Both the position numbers and the translations under genes were made by a program. From Prochilodus magdalenae (taxonomy: Eukaryota; Chordata; Actinopteri; Characiformes; Prochilodontidae), in assembly GCA_024036415.1 (NCBI GenBank), contig JAMWET010000138.1, positions 62,001 to 126,000 on the forward strand: a stretch of 64,000 bases of DNA, in the 5' to 3' direction. This document shows positions 25,836 to 36,039 of this stretch, piece after piece. Every line of letters starts with the position of its first letter. Position 1 is the first letter of the stretch. The notes under the pieces were generated by a model. It was not told where the DNA came from. It did no database searches and saw only the letters and a list, made by a program, of their open reading frames with translations.

Positions 25836-28800
25836 TATCCTTATATAGTGCTTTTCAATACCCCAAAAACTCTTGTTAGTTTACAGAAATGCACCGACAT
25901 CAGACAACAAAGAAAAAAAAGCATCAATAACAACAAAGACAAATATACAATATGAGCACCTTTCACCCACTGGTTCATATTCATTACCATTGGAATTAGT
26001 GTGTTGTGAAACACAACATTCGCTTTAGAGAGCAACTTCCTTTATAAATGGTTTATTAATGCTTATTAAGTAGTTCATGAACACCTTAAAATTAATCAGT
26101 TATAACAGCTAGGTAAAAAGGGCAACAATGGCCCATATTCATTTATACTGTTAAAGGTCACATCTCGCTGGTTACTGATTTTACTTTCGTCTTCCTCATT
26201 AGTCAACATTGTATCTGTCAGCTTCTTCAGATGTTCATATTCATCATATCAGATATAACAGCTCACATATGCCTTTGTTATTAATGTGCTATAACTGCTA
26301 ATGTTAACCATATTTAAAGAGCATATTATTTAACCAGTAAACTTGAAATGTCAAATTAACCAGTACAACTGAAAGCCTTTTATTAACCCTATATTTGGAG
26401 AATATTATTCTAAAGTGATACAAATAACGAAAATAAAACTAATGACCTATTACGTATTATAGGGCACAACTACTCATGTCTGTTATCCCATATTGCAGCA
26501 TTCAGAAGCTCTGCGGTGTAGTGTGAAGCTTCTGGCTTTGCCAGCACCTCAGTACGTCTCAATTAAAGCACAACTGCTCTGTCTTCTCACAAACTGTCCT
26601 CATATGCTCAAAGCATAAACCTCAAAAGTCTTTTTCTGTAACCTTTGAAATCCTATCACTTTTCTTAGAACCACATCAGAAGCGTTCACATGCTAAGAGA
26701 CTGGTGTGTATGGGAGAAAAGTGAGAGGACCTCTGTGGCATGACATCACTCTGTAGTATTGTCTCGTCCAGCTGCCCCTTCTCCGGTGAGAGCACGCTAA
26801 CCACACAGCATTCCCACCACACCGACTGGGCTCATATATCATTAACTTGAAGGTCAGCTTCAAACAGTGGCCTTCTCTCTACACCCGGATACAGTTTCCC
26901 ATTCTGGACACACACATACACACACTGGGCACAGACAGTAAGCCTAACAGACAGAGTCAATGACGAGAACTTGTGCCAAAACAACAGGAATCGGCCGTTT
27001 TTCAGCCTCTGTGGCCTGTGAGAAGCCTGATTTGGCCTGCTCTCGACTCTCGGTTTGGACTGGCCCAAAACGAAAGCACTGGGAGGGTTAGAGCACAACG
27101 GCAGCTGTTGCTGCCTGCCTGTCCCATATAAGGCCCTTCTCTCCAACGGGGCATAGCGGCCAATGGTGGAACCAGGCAGGGGGGGCTGGACAACAAAGAG
27201 CAAGAGGAAATAAAAGAAGCATGGCCTGGCTCTGTTTGTAGGCATGGTGCCATCACTGGGGAGATAATCAGCAGCAGGGCTGGAGGGAGGGCGAAACCCA
27301 AGCAGAGCTCACTCTCTTTATGCAGCTGCGAGAGGGGATCTGGACAGTTCATTGGCCTCAGGATCAAGAGTTGCATGAAGGATTCTCAGACGTGGCCAGG
27401 ATCTATTAGATGTGGTCATGTGCCCATTCTTTGATCAGGGTGTATGTGAACATATAGGGGGAACGCAGAAGAAACAGCTGTTGGAACTGTCAAGCACAGA
27501 ACTGCTTTTAAGCTGTTACCAGTTTGTGCACACCTGCCTGAAGTCGGTCTTGGTTATCTACACTTTAAACTGAGTGACCTCTATACAGATGCTGCGTTAC
27601 ATGGCAGAAGTCTTTACATGCAAATAATCACATGAGATTTTCATGAAATAAGCGTAACCAGTTCAAAGTCCAGGAAAGCCCCAAATTGTGGTGCGATTAC
27701 CTGCTGAAACCTAACTGAACGCATTGTGGCTGAAGTTGTTATTAAGGAAAAGGACTGTTTTGAGGCATGCGAGATTTAGACGCGCTGTTTACTGTCCTAG
27801 AAAACTGCTTTGAAGTTCTTTAGATCATGCTTGCATAAAATATTGGGTGCACTTAGGAAAAGCCAGTATCCTCAGACGTTTCACTGCTATTGTACAGTAC
27901 TATGCAGCAGTCTCCATTTACTTCCAGTCAAAACAGCCATTAAGTACAAGCTATTCATTTTTCAGGAGATACTCTCTCAGGAGATTAGACAAGGAAGGGC
28001 AAAGTCAGATACTGAAGTTTTTAGAAAAACGATTACAAGATAAAGAAAAAGAATCATTGTAAGACTTGTTAGACCACCCAACTGTCACCATCAGACAAAC
28101 TGTACTTTAAGCTTTTGTTTTTGAGTAGACAATTCTGTGCTAGGGGTCTGAAAGGATGTGTAGCTGCCAGGAAAGTCCTACGGAGAATATTAAATAGACA
28201 AAACCAGAACAACATCTGCAAATGTTGATGTTTCCGAATAATGGACTGACCATCCCAGAGTCCTGATTAAATGTGTAGCTCTCAAGAAGTCGTTACTGAA
28301 AAAAAACTGGATCATGAGAAGCAGAAAATGCAACCAAGACTGAAGTCTTTTACGAAAGCATGTCTCCAAAAACAATAGAAGCTTCAACAAAGATGGCGGA
28401 CATAATAAATACTGAGCTTGACATAATAAATACTGGATATTCGGATATTATATTTCAGAATGGAGGTTTCTGAAATCAAAAGCATCTCCACAGTGGCAAC
28501 TTTACAGAGGCAGTTAGAAAACGTAAAACCTGAATTTAACTTTAAGGTAGGTAAATGGAACCAGACTTTTATCCAAGCAGTTTTGGGCCATGTCTGTGGG
28601 GCCATGCATCATGAAATTTTCACACAGTGTAAACAGCAGCCACTGTGTTCAAATGAGGCATAAAAGTAAAAATTGACAAAAATTGGAGATACATGTTCAT
28701 CCTGTGCTTCATTTCTGACAAATAAAGAACTTATACCTAACACCCAATTTGACAGGAGATTAAATAAATAAATGTGAATAACCCTTTTGTGCATTACTGT

Positions 28801-31800
28801 ACACTAAACTGTTAAGCAGCCTCTTCCGAAACAATCCCTTTCATCCTCTTTACGCCCTAAAATAACATTCGGTCATATCTATAAACTAAAGTAACTGCAC
28901 TGACTTCAAATGCCTCCCCTGTGTCACGTTTTTCCCCAACCCAAAGCTTGGCTGGCATACTCAACACCTATCAACTCTGAACAATCTTGTCTCAGTGAGT
29001 TCTCCAAACCAGCACCCACAAAAGATGTTTTGCTGCTATCTCCAGATCAGGTTTGAGTGAAGATGCCAAGCAAAACAGTCAGGAAGTGGGGAGATAGGGG
29101 AGAAAGCCGGGTGAAGCTCCAGCATGTTCAGACACAAAGATGTTTTAAAGGGCCCTCAGTCAGGCCCTAGAGAATTCTCCTTCTCCTTCAATTACTCAAA
29201 ACCCCCCAAATCTCTTCACACGCCTTCTTCCCATGGAGCTAGAGGGTGAACTTGGACGCAGATGTGAAGCCTTTCTTTAGCATTATAATTTAGATCTCCA
29301 CCTGCAATAATGAGATACCCACAGGCGCGCAGATGAAAGCAGAGGCGCGTTATTAAAAGGTTTCCTAATCGTGGGTCTCTGATACGGATATTTGATGATG
29401 TTGCGCAGACGGAATGAGGGATGTTTATGAAAGCTGTATGAAGTAACATTTGTAATCAGAACATCTGAATAGGGGTGAGTTTGATGAAATGCAGACAGAG
29501 AAGGAGTTCATCCAAAGGTTAGTCCAGCTGGAACGTAGACTTGCCTTTTTTCACCAGCAGATGAGATTAATGCGAACAAATGATGAAAAAATCTTTATGA
29601 AATAATCTTACTTCAAATCTGACATTATCAAGCAGAGGAAGTGAAAGGCATGCATGGAAACAAAGCGTGTACTAGCTGTATTAATAGCCTAGAAAAACAA
29701 AGATAACATTTTTTTTTAATCACAAAACAAACACACGCCTACACACAGACATGGGAGTTTTTCGATGTTCCCTTGGACCAAACAAAGAGATTACATTTGT
29801 TGTTTAACAAAGATTAAGGCGCTCTTTCAGAAAGAGGCATATATAATCCTTCCAAGATCTAAAATCCTATCCTGTCTCTCACATGAAACTCTTCTTACAC
29901 TGTAAACAATCATTTTAACTTAAAGGGCCCGTATCCCACATGTTAGTTTTTTTATGTATTGATAAATGATAAATGATAAAAGTCATATTTCACGCTTACA
30001 TGACCATTTTCCAAACTCTCTTTATCTATTATAATTAAACTAGCAGTTTTTGTTTTTTTGCACCTTTAAAGGAGCCATCTGTAAAATGATGCAACCTCTC
30101 TGTTTTGCTCTGTTTGTGGCTAATTCTTGCCAGTCTAAAAGAAAATGAGTTTGGCATCAGATTACATAACTATTCTTGCCAGGAGTGTCTCCAGTGGTGG
30201 AAAGCAACACCAGTTCACTTTGTTTGTTTGCTGCCGAATGTGTCTTCTTGAGAAGAGAAGGCAGCAGAGGCCGTTATAAAGGTCGCTTACGAAAAGGTTC
30301 AACCTTCATTGTGTATACTCTTCCCTAAGTAGTCTACTCGGGAGCAGACAAATGAGAAAAAATGAGAATGATTATCTGTTAAACCTGGATGCCATAACAG
30401 TTTGAGTTCACTGGGCCTCTAATAGCAGGTTAACAGAGAAACGTTCTATGCCTTACATGCTATTTGCAATAAAACCACACTTTTATGTCAGCCAAACATT
30501 TTAGCTGCAAATGATAACAGAAGCAGCTAACATTCCAGTGGGAAAAGGAAGCCAATAATTGACTATGGCCTTAGGCTTCTATCCATAATTGACCAAAATT
30601 AGATGCACTGGAGCCATATAACCAATAAAAGCATATTTCTGTGTGGCGAGATGAAAGACAATTACAGAAAAATCCATGTGCACTGCTTAAATCATGCTTA
30701 GGTAAATGTGTGTTTAGCTCAAGCTAGTCAACAAAGACTGCGCCTAAGTGCCAGAAGCTGCTTCTTCTACACATATAAAACAGCAGATAAAAGAGGCTTC
30801 CAAAATCAGCAGTCACACAATGGAATATTCCGCACAGGCCAGGGTCAGGCGCATGGGCGTAACTGTTTAAAACGTGGCCAACGCTCCACAAAGGAGAGCA
30901 ATGTTTTATCCTCTCTCTCTTCAAGGAGGAAGCAATAAATAATTGAATAAGACAGGCTATTCAAAACATTGACATCCCCTCACTATGTGCCGACTCTAAA
31001 GCTGCACTTTTCTAGGGGGGCTTGTCTGATAAGAAACCCCTTCACAAACCTTGAAAAGTTTCATAAACCTTGAGACGTTAATGGGGAATTCACTGGATCC
31101 TCCTTTCCCGCCCCAGTTTTTATGGCCAATCTGGCCCAGACGTTCCTAGCTCCAGGATTGCACATGTTTATACTTGGTTTAAGCGTTTCCTTAAACCTGT
31201 GAAGAATAATGCTTTAGTGGAGTGTACCGTAAGTGGCATCACAGAGTTCTCAACTATCCGTAAGAGGCGCAGAGTGTTCTAATTACGCCTTCAAAAATAA
31301 GAATGCCGCAAAAGAGTCTTTCAATCACAGAAGAACCTTTCGGATCCCAAACGTTCTTCACAAAAGGTTCTTTAAGTGATGCTAAAAGATAAACCACTGT
31401 GGTAATGTGCAGAACTGTTTTTGCGATGCATTAGCGTGAAGAACCTCGTAAAGCCTCCTAGAACCTTTACATGGTGTTTTACCTTTTAAAAGGTTCTGGA
31501 TACTCATGCATCACACAAAACAGGTTCTCTACAGAGCTGAGCCCTAAAAGTGGTTCTCCTGCTCTATCACACATTAACCCTTTTTAAAACTGACACGTAT
31601 TATTTAGACTGTAACATAATGAGCAGGTTCTGTATCAGTTGTGTGTGGTACGGTTCTTTATTCTCAAGCATCTAAAAAAAGGGAAGAATGCTTTGTTTGA
31701 TTTTATGAGTTCTGAAATGTTTAAGGAGCTTTTTTTTTTTATAAGCAAACATACTTAATAACTCAACTGATCTCAATGAGTAAAAGAGGAAAGTCATGTG

Positions 31801-32529
31801 ATCAGATTCTTTTATGCTCTGTAAAATATCTAAATCCATAAGGGGAAGAGTTCACCTTCAACACACATTTGTGAAATCTGGAAAAGTTTAAAAAGTTGAT
31901 TTGAACTGTGTTTGAGGTTTGAACTGATGCATGCAAGCGTTATTTACATTGCCATTAAATGTGATGACTAGTTAATCTGCTATAAGTTACTGTTTTAGGT
32001 TGAACTGAATCATTTAATAGAATGTTGGTGTGTCAGCAAATTTGGTGGGTCCTGCAACGGTGACTCCGAGCCTCAGTGCTAGACCAAAAAAGACGAGAAC
32101 AGCCCAAACCTTAGATAGTTCTTGTCCGGCGTCGCAATGCCTACAAGCGATGCAGTTCCCAAACTGGTCCTTGTACTCCTGTTCCCTGCATTCTCTCCTC
32201 TCCTCTGCCATTATCGCAACCTGAGAAGGACATAAAGTATGATCTCCCATAGATAAGAATTCCAGCATTTCATCGCACTTCATGAATGCCAGAATATGCA
32301 CTAAATCCAAAAAAGGACACAGCAGTGCCACTAAGCCCTGCGCTCTGAAGGCCACGCGAGGGTATCAGATCTTTTCCACTTCATATACTCCAGGTTCCAG
32401 TCACATCTCTAAACTAGATGTAAACGGCAGAGTGACCTACTAGCACCAAATGCAGGAAAAGTATCCTCAGGACAGGACGCCAGGCGGACCCTCGTGCTGA
32501 AGCCATCCGGACGGTCTCCACAAGGTTTC
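10109..32529 (-). CDS. tnfrsf19: TNF receptor superfamily member 19 (TROY), complete split gene
   Basis: Eight coding exons (32506-32441, 32220-32110, 22038-21860, 20552-20467, 11453-11292, 11007-10882, 10775-10673, 10448-10109) join with matching phases at every GT/AG junction into 390 residues; human TROY is about 420. Residues 1 to about 22 are a signal peptide. Residues 33-148 hold the cysteine-rich TNFR modules, with a possible glycosylation site at N104 (NCS). Residues ~168-191 are a single membrane span (ALAAVICSALATVLLALLIL), followed by CKRQLLEKKP. The tail carries GPVHLIPSLCCEDACS and EFSDAWPLM-like (EFSEAWPLM) blocks. TROY is a plasma-membrane receptor of the EDAR/XEDAR group that signals through TRAFs to JNK/NF-kB and can act as a Nogo-receptor co-receptor. 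The ectodomain and membrane segment are highly conserved; the end of the tail is not. It is divergent from sacs. Confidence 0.95.
10673..10775 (-). CDS. tnfrsf19: tnfrsf19 coding exon 7
   Basis: The exon is 103 nt between the acceptor ATAGCAG and the donor GTAAGT. It completes Gly from exon 6 and encodes PVHLIPSLCCEDACSQGHAQ followed by a glutamine/serine-rich piece, ending in phase 2. It corresponds to the mammalian GPVRLLPSMCCEEACS block of the juxtamembrane tail. Confidence 0.9.
10882..11007 (-). CDS. tnfrsf19: tnfrsf19 coding exon 6
   Basis: The exon is 126 nt. The acceptor is a long pyrimidine run then ATATCAAAG, and the donor is GTGAGT. It encodes (A)LLRSQDGPFTGAELSCLD through CCHCHHMTGQTC, collinear with mammalian SLRSQD..YNGSELSCFD and CCQC...QTCG. 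The phase-2 entry and phase-1 exit match the neighbouring exons. Confidence 0.92.
11292..11453 (-). CDS. tnfrsf19: tnfrsf19 coding exon 5 (transmembrane segment)
   Basis: The exon is 162 nt after the acceptor TTTCCTTCAG. It completes Cys148 and encodes SGRVNLVPIPSTVTSPRD, then the membrane span ALAAVICSALATVLLALLIL-CVIY and the basic stop-transfer CKRQLLEKKP. The span agrees with the mammalian sequence as I recall it residue for residue. The donor is G/GTGATT. Confidence 0.96.
11706..11771. repeat. (ATT)n microsatellite
   Basis: Interrupted runs of ATT/TTA occupy about 65 bp. They create a spurious poly-tyrosine ORF on the + strand. Confidence 0.95.
13748..13774. repeat. Poly(T) run
   Basis: A near-continuous run of T residues (one interrupting A-free stretch of more than 20 bases) lies in tnfrsf19 intron 4; on the - strand it is poly(A). 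It may be the tail of a decayed retroposed copy, but no body was recognised beside it. Confidence 0.8.
14121..14620 (+). mobile_element. Mariner/Tc1-like MITE with both terminal inverted repeats
   Basis: The left end carries AAAAGAATAGCTGCACCCAG (14131-14150). The right end carries CTGGGTGCAACTATTCTTTT (14591-14610), the reverse complement with one mismatch. The interior matches pieces of the longer copies at 18745, 34149 and 47850 (CATTCAGTGAGC.GTGATG, GTGCCAGCACCA.TGGCAGA, GCAGGACACCATTAGGA) but most of the transposase region is deleted. Confidence 0.8.
15594..16376. mobile_element. hAT-like MITE, 783 bp
   Basis: The element is bounded by perfect 11-bp terminal inverted repeats, CAGTGGTGGAC at the left and GTCCACCACTG at the right. 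Its interior is rich in AAAGTA/AGTAAAAGT-type words and codes for nothing. The CAGTGGTGGAC terminus is typical of abundant teleost hAT-type non-autonomous elements. The flanking 8-mers (GTAGCCTG and CTAAAATG) agree at only 4 positions, so a target duplication is not demonstrated. Confidence 0.75.
16970..17115. mobile_element. Short repeat with strong internal hairpin
   Basis: Positions 17014-17034 and 17041-17061 are inverted copies (20 of 21 pair) around a 6-base loop. The arms contain CTAATACACCTGATT and AATCAGGTGTGTTAGAG. The wording (CAGTCCTGAAG.GC, CACAGCACAG, CACACCTGATT) is that of an abundant short fish DNA repeat. Confidence 0.65.
17340..17560 (+). mobile_element. Dispersed fish repeat (retroposon-like fragment)
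   Basis: The sequence has a well-known teleost repeat signature: GGTCAGAGGGGGTGCTGGAA, then ACACAAACTCATACCTAGGA, CAATTTAGCATCTCCAGTCC, ACCTGACCACATGCTTTTCC and GTGGGAGGAAATTGAAGGA, diverged by many substitutions. No intact ORF is present. The class (SINE or LINE tail) cannot be decided by eye. Confidence 0.55.
18745..19320 (+). mobile_element. Mariner/Tc1-like element, right end lost
   Basis: The left end has AGAATAGTTGCACAAC and CACCCAGAAGGAATCA with a short insertion between the two parts of the inverted repeat. The interior runs through transposase-derived wording: GTGTGGACACACCGTGAATG, then a frame reading NIQAAWDGLSQDTIRNLYNS, the C-terminal block of a Tc1-like transposase. No right terminal repeat follows; the copy stops where a second repeat begins. 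Frameshifts show it is dead. Confidence 0.75.
19320..19560 (+). mobile_element. Fragment of a second DNA-element family, abutting the mariner copy
   Basis: AAGAAGCTGCTGGTGTTCTC, AGAACAAGGGACCGTCCACA and CAGGACCTTGACATCACA resemble the interior of the TGTGCAAAA-ended elements at 53445-53930 and 40390-40760. The junction with the upstream copy produces a chimeric 135-codon ORF (19158-19565) that I regard as accidental. Confidence 0.5.
20467..20552 (-). CDS. tnfrsf19: tnfrsf19 coding exon 4
   Basis: The exon is 86 nt. The acceptor is TTTTGCACGGCAG and the donor GTAAGT. It completes Gly119 and encodes FYRKTKLSGFQDMECIPCGD then PPPPYEPH, with the first base of Cys148 at its end. It is the membrane-proximal part of the ectodomain and almost identical to the mammalian segment (FYRKTKLVGFQDMECVPCGDPPPPYEPHC). 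Confidence 0.96.
20553..21859 (-). other. tnfrsf19: tnfrsf19 intron 3 (1.3 kb)
   Basis: Non-coding sequence between two well-supported exons. No repeat or regulatory site was recognised. Confidence 0.8.
21860..22038 (-). CDS. tnfrsf19: tnfrsf19 coding exon 3 (cysteine-rich domain)
   Basis: The exon is 179 nt after the acceptor TTAATCCCTGCAG, with donor GTGAGT. It encodes ECGFGYGEDAQCVPCRASRF, KEDRGLQKCKPCLDCALLNR and FQKANCSSTINAVCGDCLP(G). The ten cysteines are spaced as in TNFR modules and agree with mammalian TROY. NCS at residue 104 is a potential N-glycosylation site. The exon is GC-richer than its surroundings. Confidence 0.97.
23044..23077. repeat. (CAA)n microsatellite
   Basis: About 11 perfect CAA/AAC units followed by a short A run. 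Confidence 0.97.
23345..23411. repeat. (TATTA)n pentanucleotide microsatellite
   Basis: About 13 uninterrupted 5-bp units. Confidence 0.97.
23977..24133. repeat. CA-rich compound tract
   Basis: Runs of ACACA alternate with AAACACA and CATACACA words over about 155 bp. The long cysteine/valine ORFs in the two - strand frames here are products of this composition. Confidence 0.95.
25777..25831. repeat. Head-to-head (ATT)n/(AAT)n palindrome
   Basis: Roughly nine ATT units are followed directly by roughly nine AAT units, so the two halves are reverse complements and could form a hairpin or cruciform. Confidence 0.9.
31310..31570. mobile_element. AAGAACC/GGTTCT-rich fish MITE-like repeat
   Basis: Repeated short inverted words (AAGAACCTTT, AAAAGGTTCTTTAAGTGAT, AGAACCTTTACATGG, TTAAAAGGTTCTGG, AAGTGGTTCTCCTG) recur over 260 bp. 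The same vocabulary is seen near 16395-16490, 24790-25040 and 38680-38860. It is non-coding. Confidence 0.6.
32110..32220 (-). CDS. tnfrsf19: tnfrsf19 coding exon 2 (start of ectodomain)
   Basis: The exon is 111 nt in phase 0 at both ends. The acceptor is GTCCTTCTCAG; the donor GTTTGG is weak. It encodes VAIMAEERRECREQEYKDQF, then GNCIACRHCDAGQELSK, collinear with mammalian CRQQEFRDRSGNCVPCNQCGPGMELSK. The reading frame is open into the intron upstream (to an ATG at 32355), but the signal-peptide exon at 32441 fits better. Confidence 0.95.
32441..32506 (-). CDS. tnfrsf19: tnfrsf19 coding exon 1 (signal peptide)
   Basis: The start ATG at 32506-32504 opens 22 codons, MASARGSAWRPVLRILFLHL-VL, a basic then hydrophobic leader. 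It ends in phase 0 at the donor GTAGGT, which joins exon 2 in frame. The coding part sits in an exon that begins at 32529 after the acceptor CTTTTCACAG, so at least one upstream non-coding exon is expected. The leader is not conserved in sequence, as is normal for signal peptides. Confidence 0.82.
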
Positions 32530-32964
32530 CTGTGAAAAGAAAGTCATGATGAAAGCCATGAAAATCGCTGCTCATACAATAAAAAGCTCAACAAGTTACA
32601 ACACATGGAGAAGACAGAGTCAAAATATGAAACCGCAAAGCCAGAACGCTGCTTTCAATCAAGAGAAGCTCAAACTTAATAAACAGTCTGCATGACTGTG
32701 AAAGGCACCTGACTGGACAGTGAATGAGAAGGCAGCGTGCAGGTCTAGCACCTTATAAGAGTAAAGCGTTTATAAACAGTGTCGAATATGAAAGGCTACC
32801 TGAGACGGCGTACATTGTAAAGCATCACCCATATGAGCCCAGCCAGATAAGAGGCAGCATATTCCAAACTTCTGTACACCTTCCATCACAACAGGCAACT
32901 GAACCCACTGCAAAGATGCTGCAGGTTCGTTATCATGCCATCGAGCCAGCAGCTACTGTCTTAC

Positions 32965-33240
32965 CGGCAGTGACTGATTCGGTCCTGAAGTTATGAGAAG
33001 AAGCCCAGGCTGCTCCAGGAGGTTTCTTCACCTTCTTCTCTCCTGCATTGCACCGCTGCTGCTACTGCTGCTGCTGGTACTGCTGCTTCTCCTTCCAGCC
33101 CGAGAGGCAACACGTAGTGCAGACAGGACTAAGTCAGCGCTCAGATCAAAAGCAGCACGGCAGCGGCGGAGCCCCTGTAATCTGATCTGTGATCAGCATG
33201 CAGGACACATCAAAGCGTTAGCTCGACCACAAGAAGCTCA
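32965..33240 (-). other. tnfrsf19: Putative tnfrsf19 5' non-coding exon
   Basis: A good donor (CTGCCG/GTAAGAC) ends at 32965 on the - strand, upstream of the acceptor at 32530. The sequence behind it is GC-rich with CAGCAG/CTGCTG words. The 5' limit is a guess and the exon is inferred only from splice-site strength and position. Confidence 0.35.
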
Positions 33241-33665
33241 CGTAATGTAGCTGAACTCAGCGGGGCACCTCTTCCACTTTCTCAGTCCATTACCTGCCAA
33301 ACTCTGCCTACGGGTCACACTGCGGGCTCTGCTTCATGAGACGTGCGGAGTTCATCGTGGCTCAGTTCTGCTCGGTTTGCTTCGGTGGGTCAGAGCACCA
33401 AAACACTCGGCACTGCTCAGCTCAGCTCAGCTCAGCTCATTTCATTTCAACGCCTTACAGTCGCGTTTTTTTCCTACCCGTATTCTTACAAGCCACGCCC
33501 CCTGTGCGCGAATTGGCTGATAGGCTCTGGGTCTCTGCTCCACGATTGGCTAGTCTCACTTGGTCTCCACCAGAAGGGAGGAGCTTGACCGAAAACGGGT
33601 GGGGGAATAAACCACGTCCTTTGGGTTGCGTGATGTCACGCTATGACGCTCTTTGATTGGCCTAG
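33241..33665 (-). promoter_or_regulatory. tnfrsf19: Probable tnfrsf19 promoter region
   Basis: This stretch is GC-richer than its surroundings. On the + strand, ATTGG (inverted CCAAT) occurs at 33512-33516, 33545-33549 and 33656-33660. A GC-box-like CCACGCCCC lies near 33493 and a CRE-like TGATGTCACG at 33631-33640. A (GCTCA)n tract lies near 33418-33441. The position upstream of the leader exon and the CCAAT orientation on the transcribed strand fit a promoter firing leftward. No TATA box was identified. Confidence 0.55.
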
Positions 33666-34148
33666 TTATTAATATGCAAATTAAAACCCGCATCGAGTAA
33701 CACGCATATTAGGCACCATAACATTAAAAAATTATATTTTTAGGAACACATATTGGGAACTAATGAAAGGGTTTTCAGGACAGTGAAGCCCAATGAGGTA
33801 CTTGTAAATAGTCTAGTCTCAATTAATTAAGGTGTATTAATAACAAATCATATTAGCACATAACTGGTGCTCTGTTAAGTGAAAATACATTACACTTCTA
33901 ATCACATTACAATTTGCAATAATGCTCAATAAAAATTTGGTAAAAAAATATATATATTGGGACTGTCATCTAAATTCATATCTTATCACATTGGTTCCTA
34001 TAGGTTCTAGATAGTCTCACTGATTTCTGGTGCTACTATGAATTTAAAAGGTCACTAATATTTCCACATACGTTCTATATGCGTCAGTGCAGTTTTGCAG
34101 TATTCTTAAATGCACCATATATGCGCATCTTTAAAAACTAATTGCACA

Positions 34149-34750
34149 GAAAGAAGTGTGGGGTTGCAATGCTATTCTAAAGAAAGGTAAAAGTTACCAG
34201 GAACAATAAAAAGACTGATATGGGCAATATTTATTGAGCTACACATACAGAAGTAGTGTCTCTCAGTATGGTGTCTGGCCGCTATGTTTGCTAATGCTAC
34301 ATGCCTTATACGTGTGCTGCGATACTCCATCCCATGCTTCTTGAATATTCTCACACAGTTCCTGCAGATTGTGCTGTATAGGTGGAGGTGGAGTGACACC
34401 AAGCCCTCTGGACAGTGACAACAAACTGTTGATCTTGGTGCTGACCCCAGTGCCTCCACACACAAATTCCTCGATCATCTCCACCGAGGCAAAAGGGGAC
34501 TCATCACTGGAGATGACCTGCTGCCATTCTGAGTCATTCCATCACAGTCTGGCACGACACCACTGCAGTCTTTTGCAACGTTGACGTGGTGGTAAGGGCA
34601 GTCGTCAGAACGATCTGCCTGCATGTAGCCCTGCGTAATGTGTCCATCTGCCAATGGTGCTGCTACTAACAGGATAACACATGGAGGGCATCACAGCAGT
34701 CGTGGCTGTTGGCTTAGTCAAGTAAGGCCTGTCCTTGCTTTCATAACATG
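34149..34750 (-). mobile_element. Mariner/Tc1-like element, inverted copy
   Basis: Read on the - strand, it matches the copies at 18745 and 47850: terminal AGAAAGAAGTGTGGGGTTGC on the + strand corresponds to the right end, and the frame around 34270-34360 reads NIQEAWDGVSQHTYKA. Several frameshifts destroy the transposase. Confidence 0.7.
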
Positions 34751-35039
34751 TGTGGCTGAGAATTATTCTCATGTCTCACCAGATTTTGTTTCTGTTGGCC
34801 TGTACAGCCTGTAATTGTAGAATAACAGAGTGCACCTATTTGGTAAGTGGAGCTGATAAAATAGACCACGAGTGTAGTTACAAGGAGGAGATCCTACTGA
34901 AGTGCCTAGTGAGGGTACTTTTACCTTTTACCTACTTTCGTTCCATTAAGTTTAGTGTAAGGCGACCCCAGTAGTGTGATGGGAATGAGTATGTTGCCCT
35001 CTTCTGGTCATTGAAGATTTTGCAGTAGGGCTCAAGCCT

Positions 35040-35560
35040 GCACCTGCAAGGCCACCAGTATTGTGGATAGCCACTCCAATCCCACCCATAGACTTTTCAC
35101 CCTGTGTATCCATTTGCCAGTGGGTACCAGAACATTTGTTTCACTACCACCACCAGGCTCTCTACCGGCTTCTTCTCGGAGAAGGTCAAATTATACCTGG
35201 ACAGATCTATACCCCTTCCAGCACTCACTATAGACCATCACTGCCTGCTTCCATAGTCTGTGTGGTTGACGGTGTTGCAGTACCTTTACCACTCACATGC
35301 TGCTTTGATGCCTGAATATATAAATATATATGATGCCAATTTGTATATATTGTTTTGTTGTCCTGGCTGGTGTTCATTGATGTGTGTGTATTGCTTCGAT
35401 ATTGCATTGGTCCATTTATTGTATATTCTGCTCTCGCTTCACAGTGTTGTGTATCTGCACTCTGTGTAATCCTGCACAATAAGCTGCTGTTGTGTGTTGC
35501 ACCATGGGGCCTGAAGAACAAATTTTCATTCCAATGTATTCACATTGTAAAGTTATATTT
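35040..35560 (+). mobile_element. Probable LINE 3' tail fragment
   Basis: TTGTATATTCTGCTCTCGC, ATCCTGCACAATAAGCTGCT and AACAAATTTTCATTCCAATG resemble the 3' untranslated ends of fish non-LTR retrotransposons. No reverse-transcriptase coding sequence is visible, so the class is a guess. Confidence 0.4.
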
Positions 35561-35789
35561 AGGAAAACGTGAACTAACAGAACTGCATTCATTTCTTAAC
35601 ATCTGCACCATACACTGTTAATGCAATTAAAGCTTCAGACCCTTTTCATGATGACTGCCTCATCAAACAGGAAATACAACAATCAGTAGAGCCTGAGAGC
35701 TCCTGAGACACTACAGTTGGTCCCCATGGGATAAAAACTATTGTGTTTGAAATTAGGAGATCATGTTCAAGTGTTTGTATATGTATATT

Positions 35790-35853
<64 letters not shown>
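35790..35853. repeat. (AT)n microsatellite
   Basis: About 32 AT units; self-complementary. Confidence 0.97.
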
Positions 35854-35854
<1 letters not shown>

Positions 35855-36039
35855 TCTATATATATATACTTTATATGCTTATATAAATATACAAAACATT
35901 TTTCTGTTAAACCAGCATCCTACCCTGGAAACAAACCATATAACTATAGAGTCTTACTACACACGTTTACATCTTGTAATATTCATAACATTTTGCACAT
36001 TTGATTTTGTGAAATGAAATTTTCTCACTTTATAAAGGA

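Larger units (their letters stand above)
22039..32109 (-). other. tnfrsf19: tnfrsf19 intron 2 (10.1 kb)
   Basis: No exon was recognised. It holds simple repeats (CAA)n at 23044-23077, (TATTA)n at 23345-23411, CA-rich sequence at 23977-24133 and a palindromic ATT/AAT tract at 25777-25831. It also holds GGTTCTT-rich repeat stretches near 24780-25040 and 31310-31570 and a decayed DNA element near 28080-28300. Lightly repetitive stretches such as 26500-27500 and 29000-29480 show antisense ORFs with no recognisable product. Confidence 0.7.

Noticed and set aside
26832..27376. Two overlapping - strand ORFs of 124-137 codons in tnfrsf19 intron 2
   Set aside because: No recognisable domain, compositionally ordinary, no splice or start support; kept only as unassigned intronic sequence.
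32014..32355. 113-codon - strand ORF beginning MAFRAQGLVALLCPFL as an alternative tnfrsf19 start
   Set aside because: It reads through an intron upstream of exon 2. The separate signal-peptide exon with matching splice phase is a better explanation, although the hydrophobic start is notable.
32724..33656. ORFs in the GC-richer region upstream of tnfrsf19
   Set aside because: They are short, low-complexity (for example a leucine run from CTG repeats) and overlap the probable promoter and leader.
35741..36004. 87-codon ORF with an isoleucine-tyrosine repeat
   Set aside because: It is the translation of an (AT)n microsatellite.
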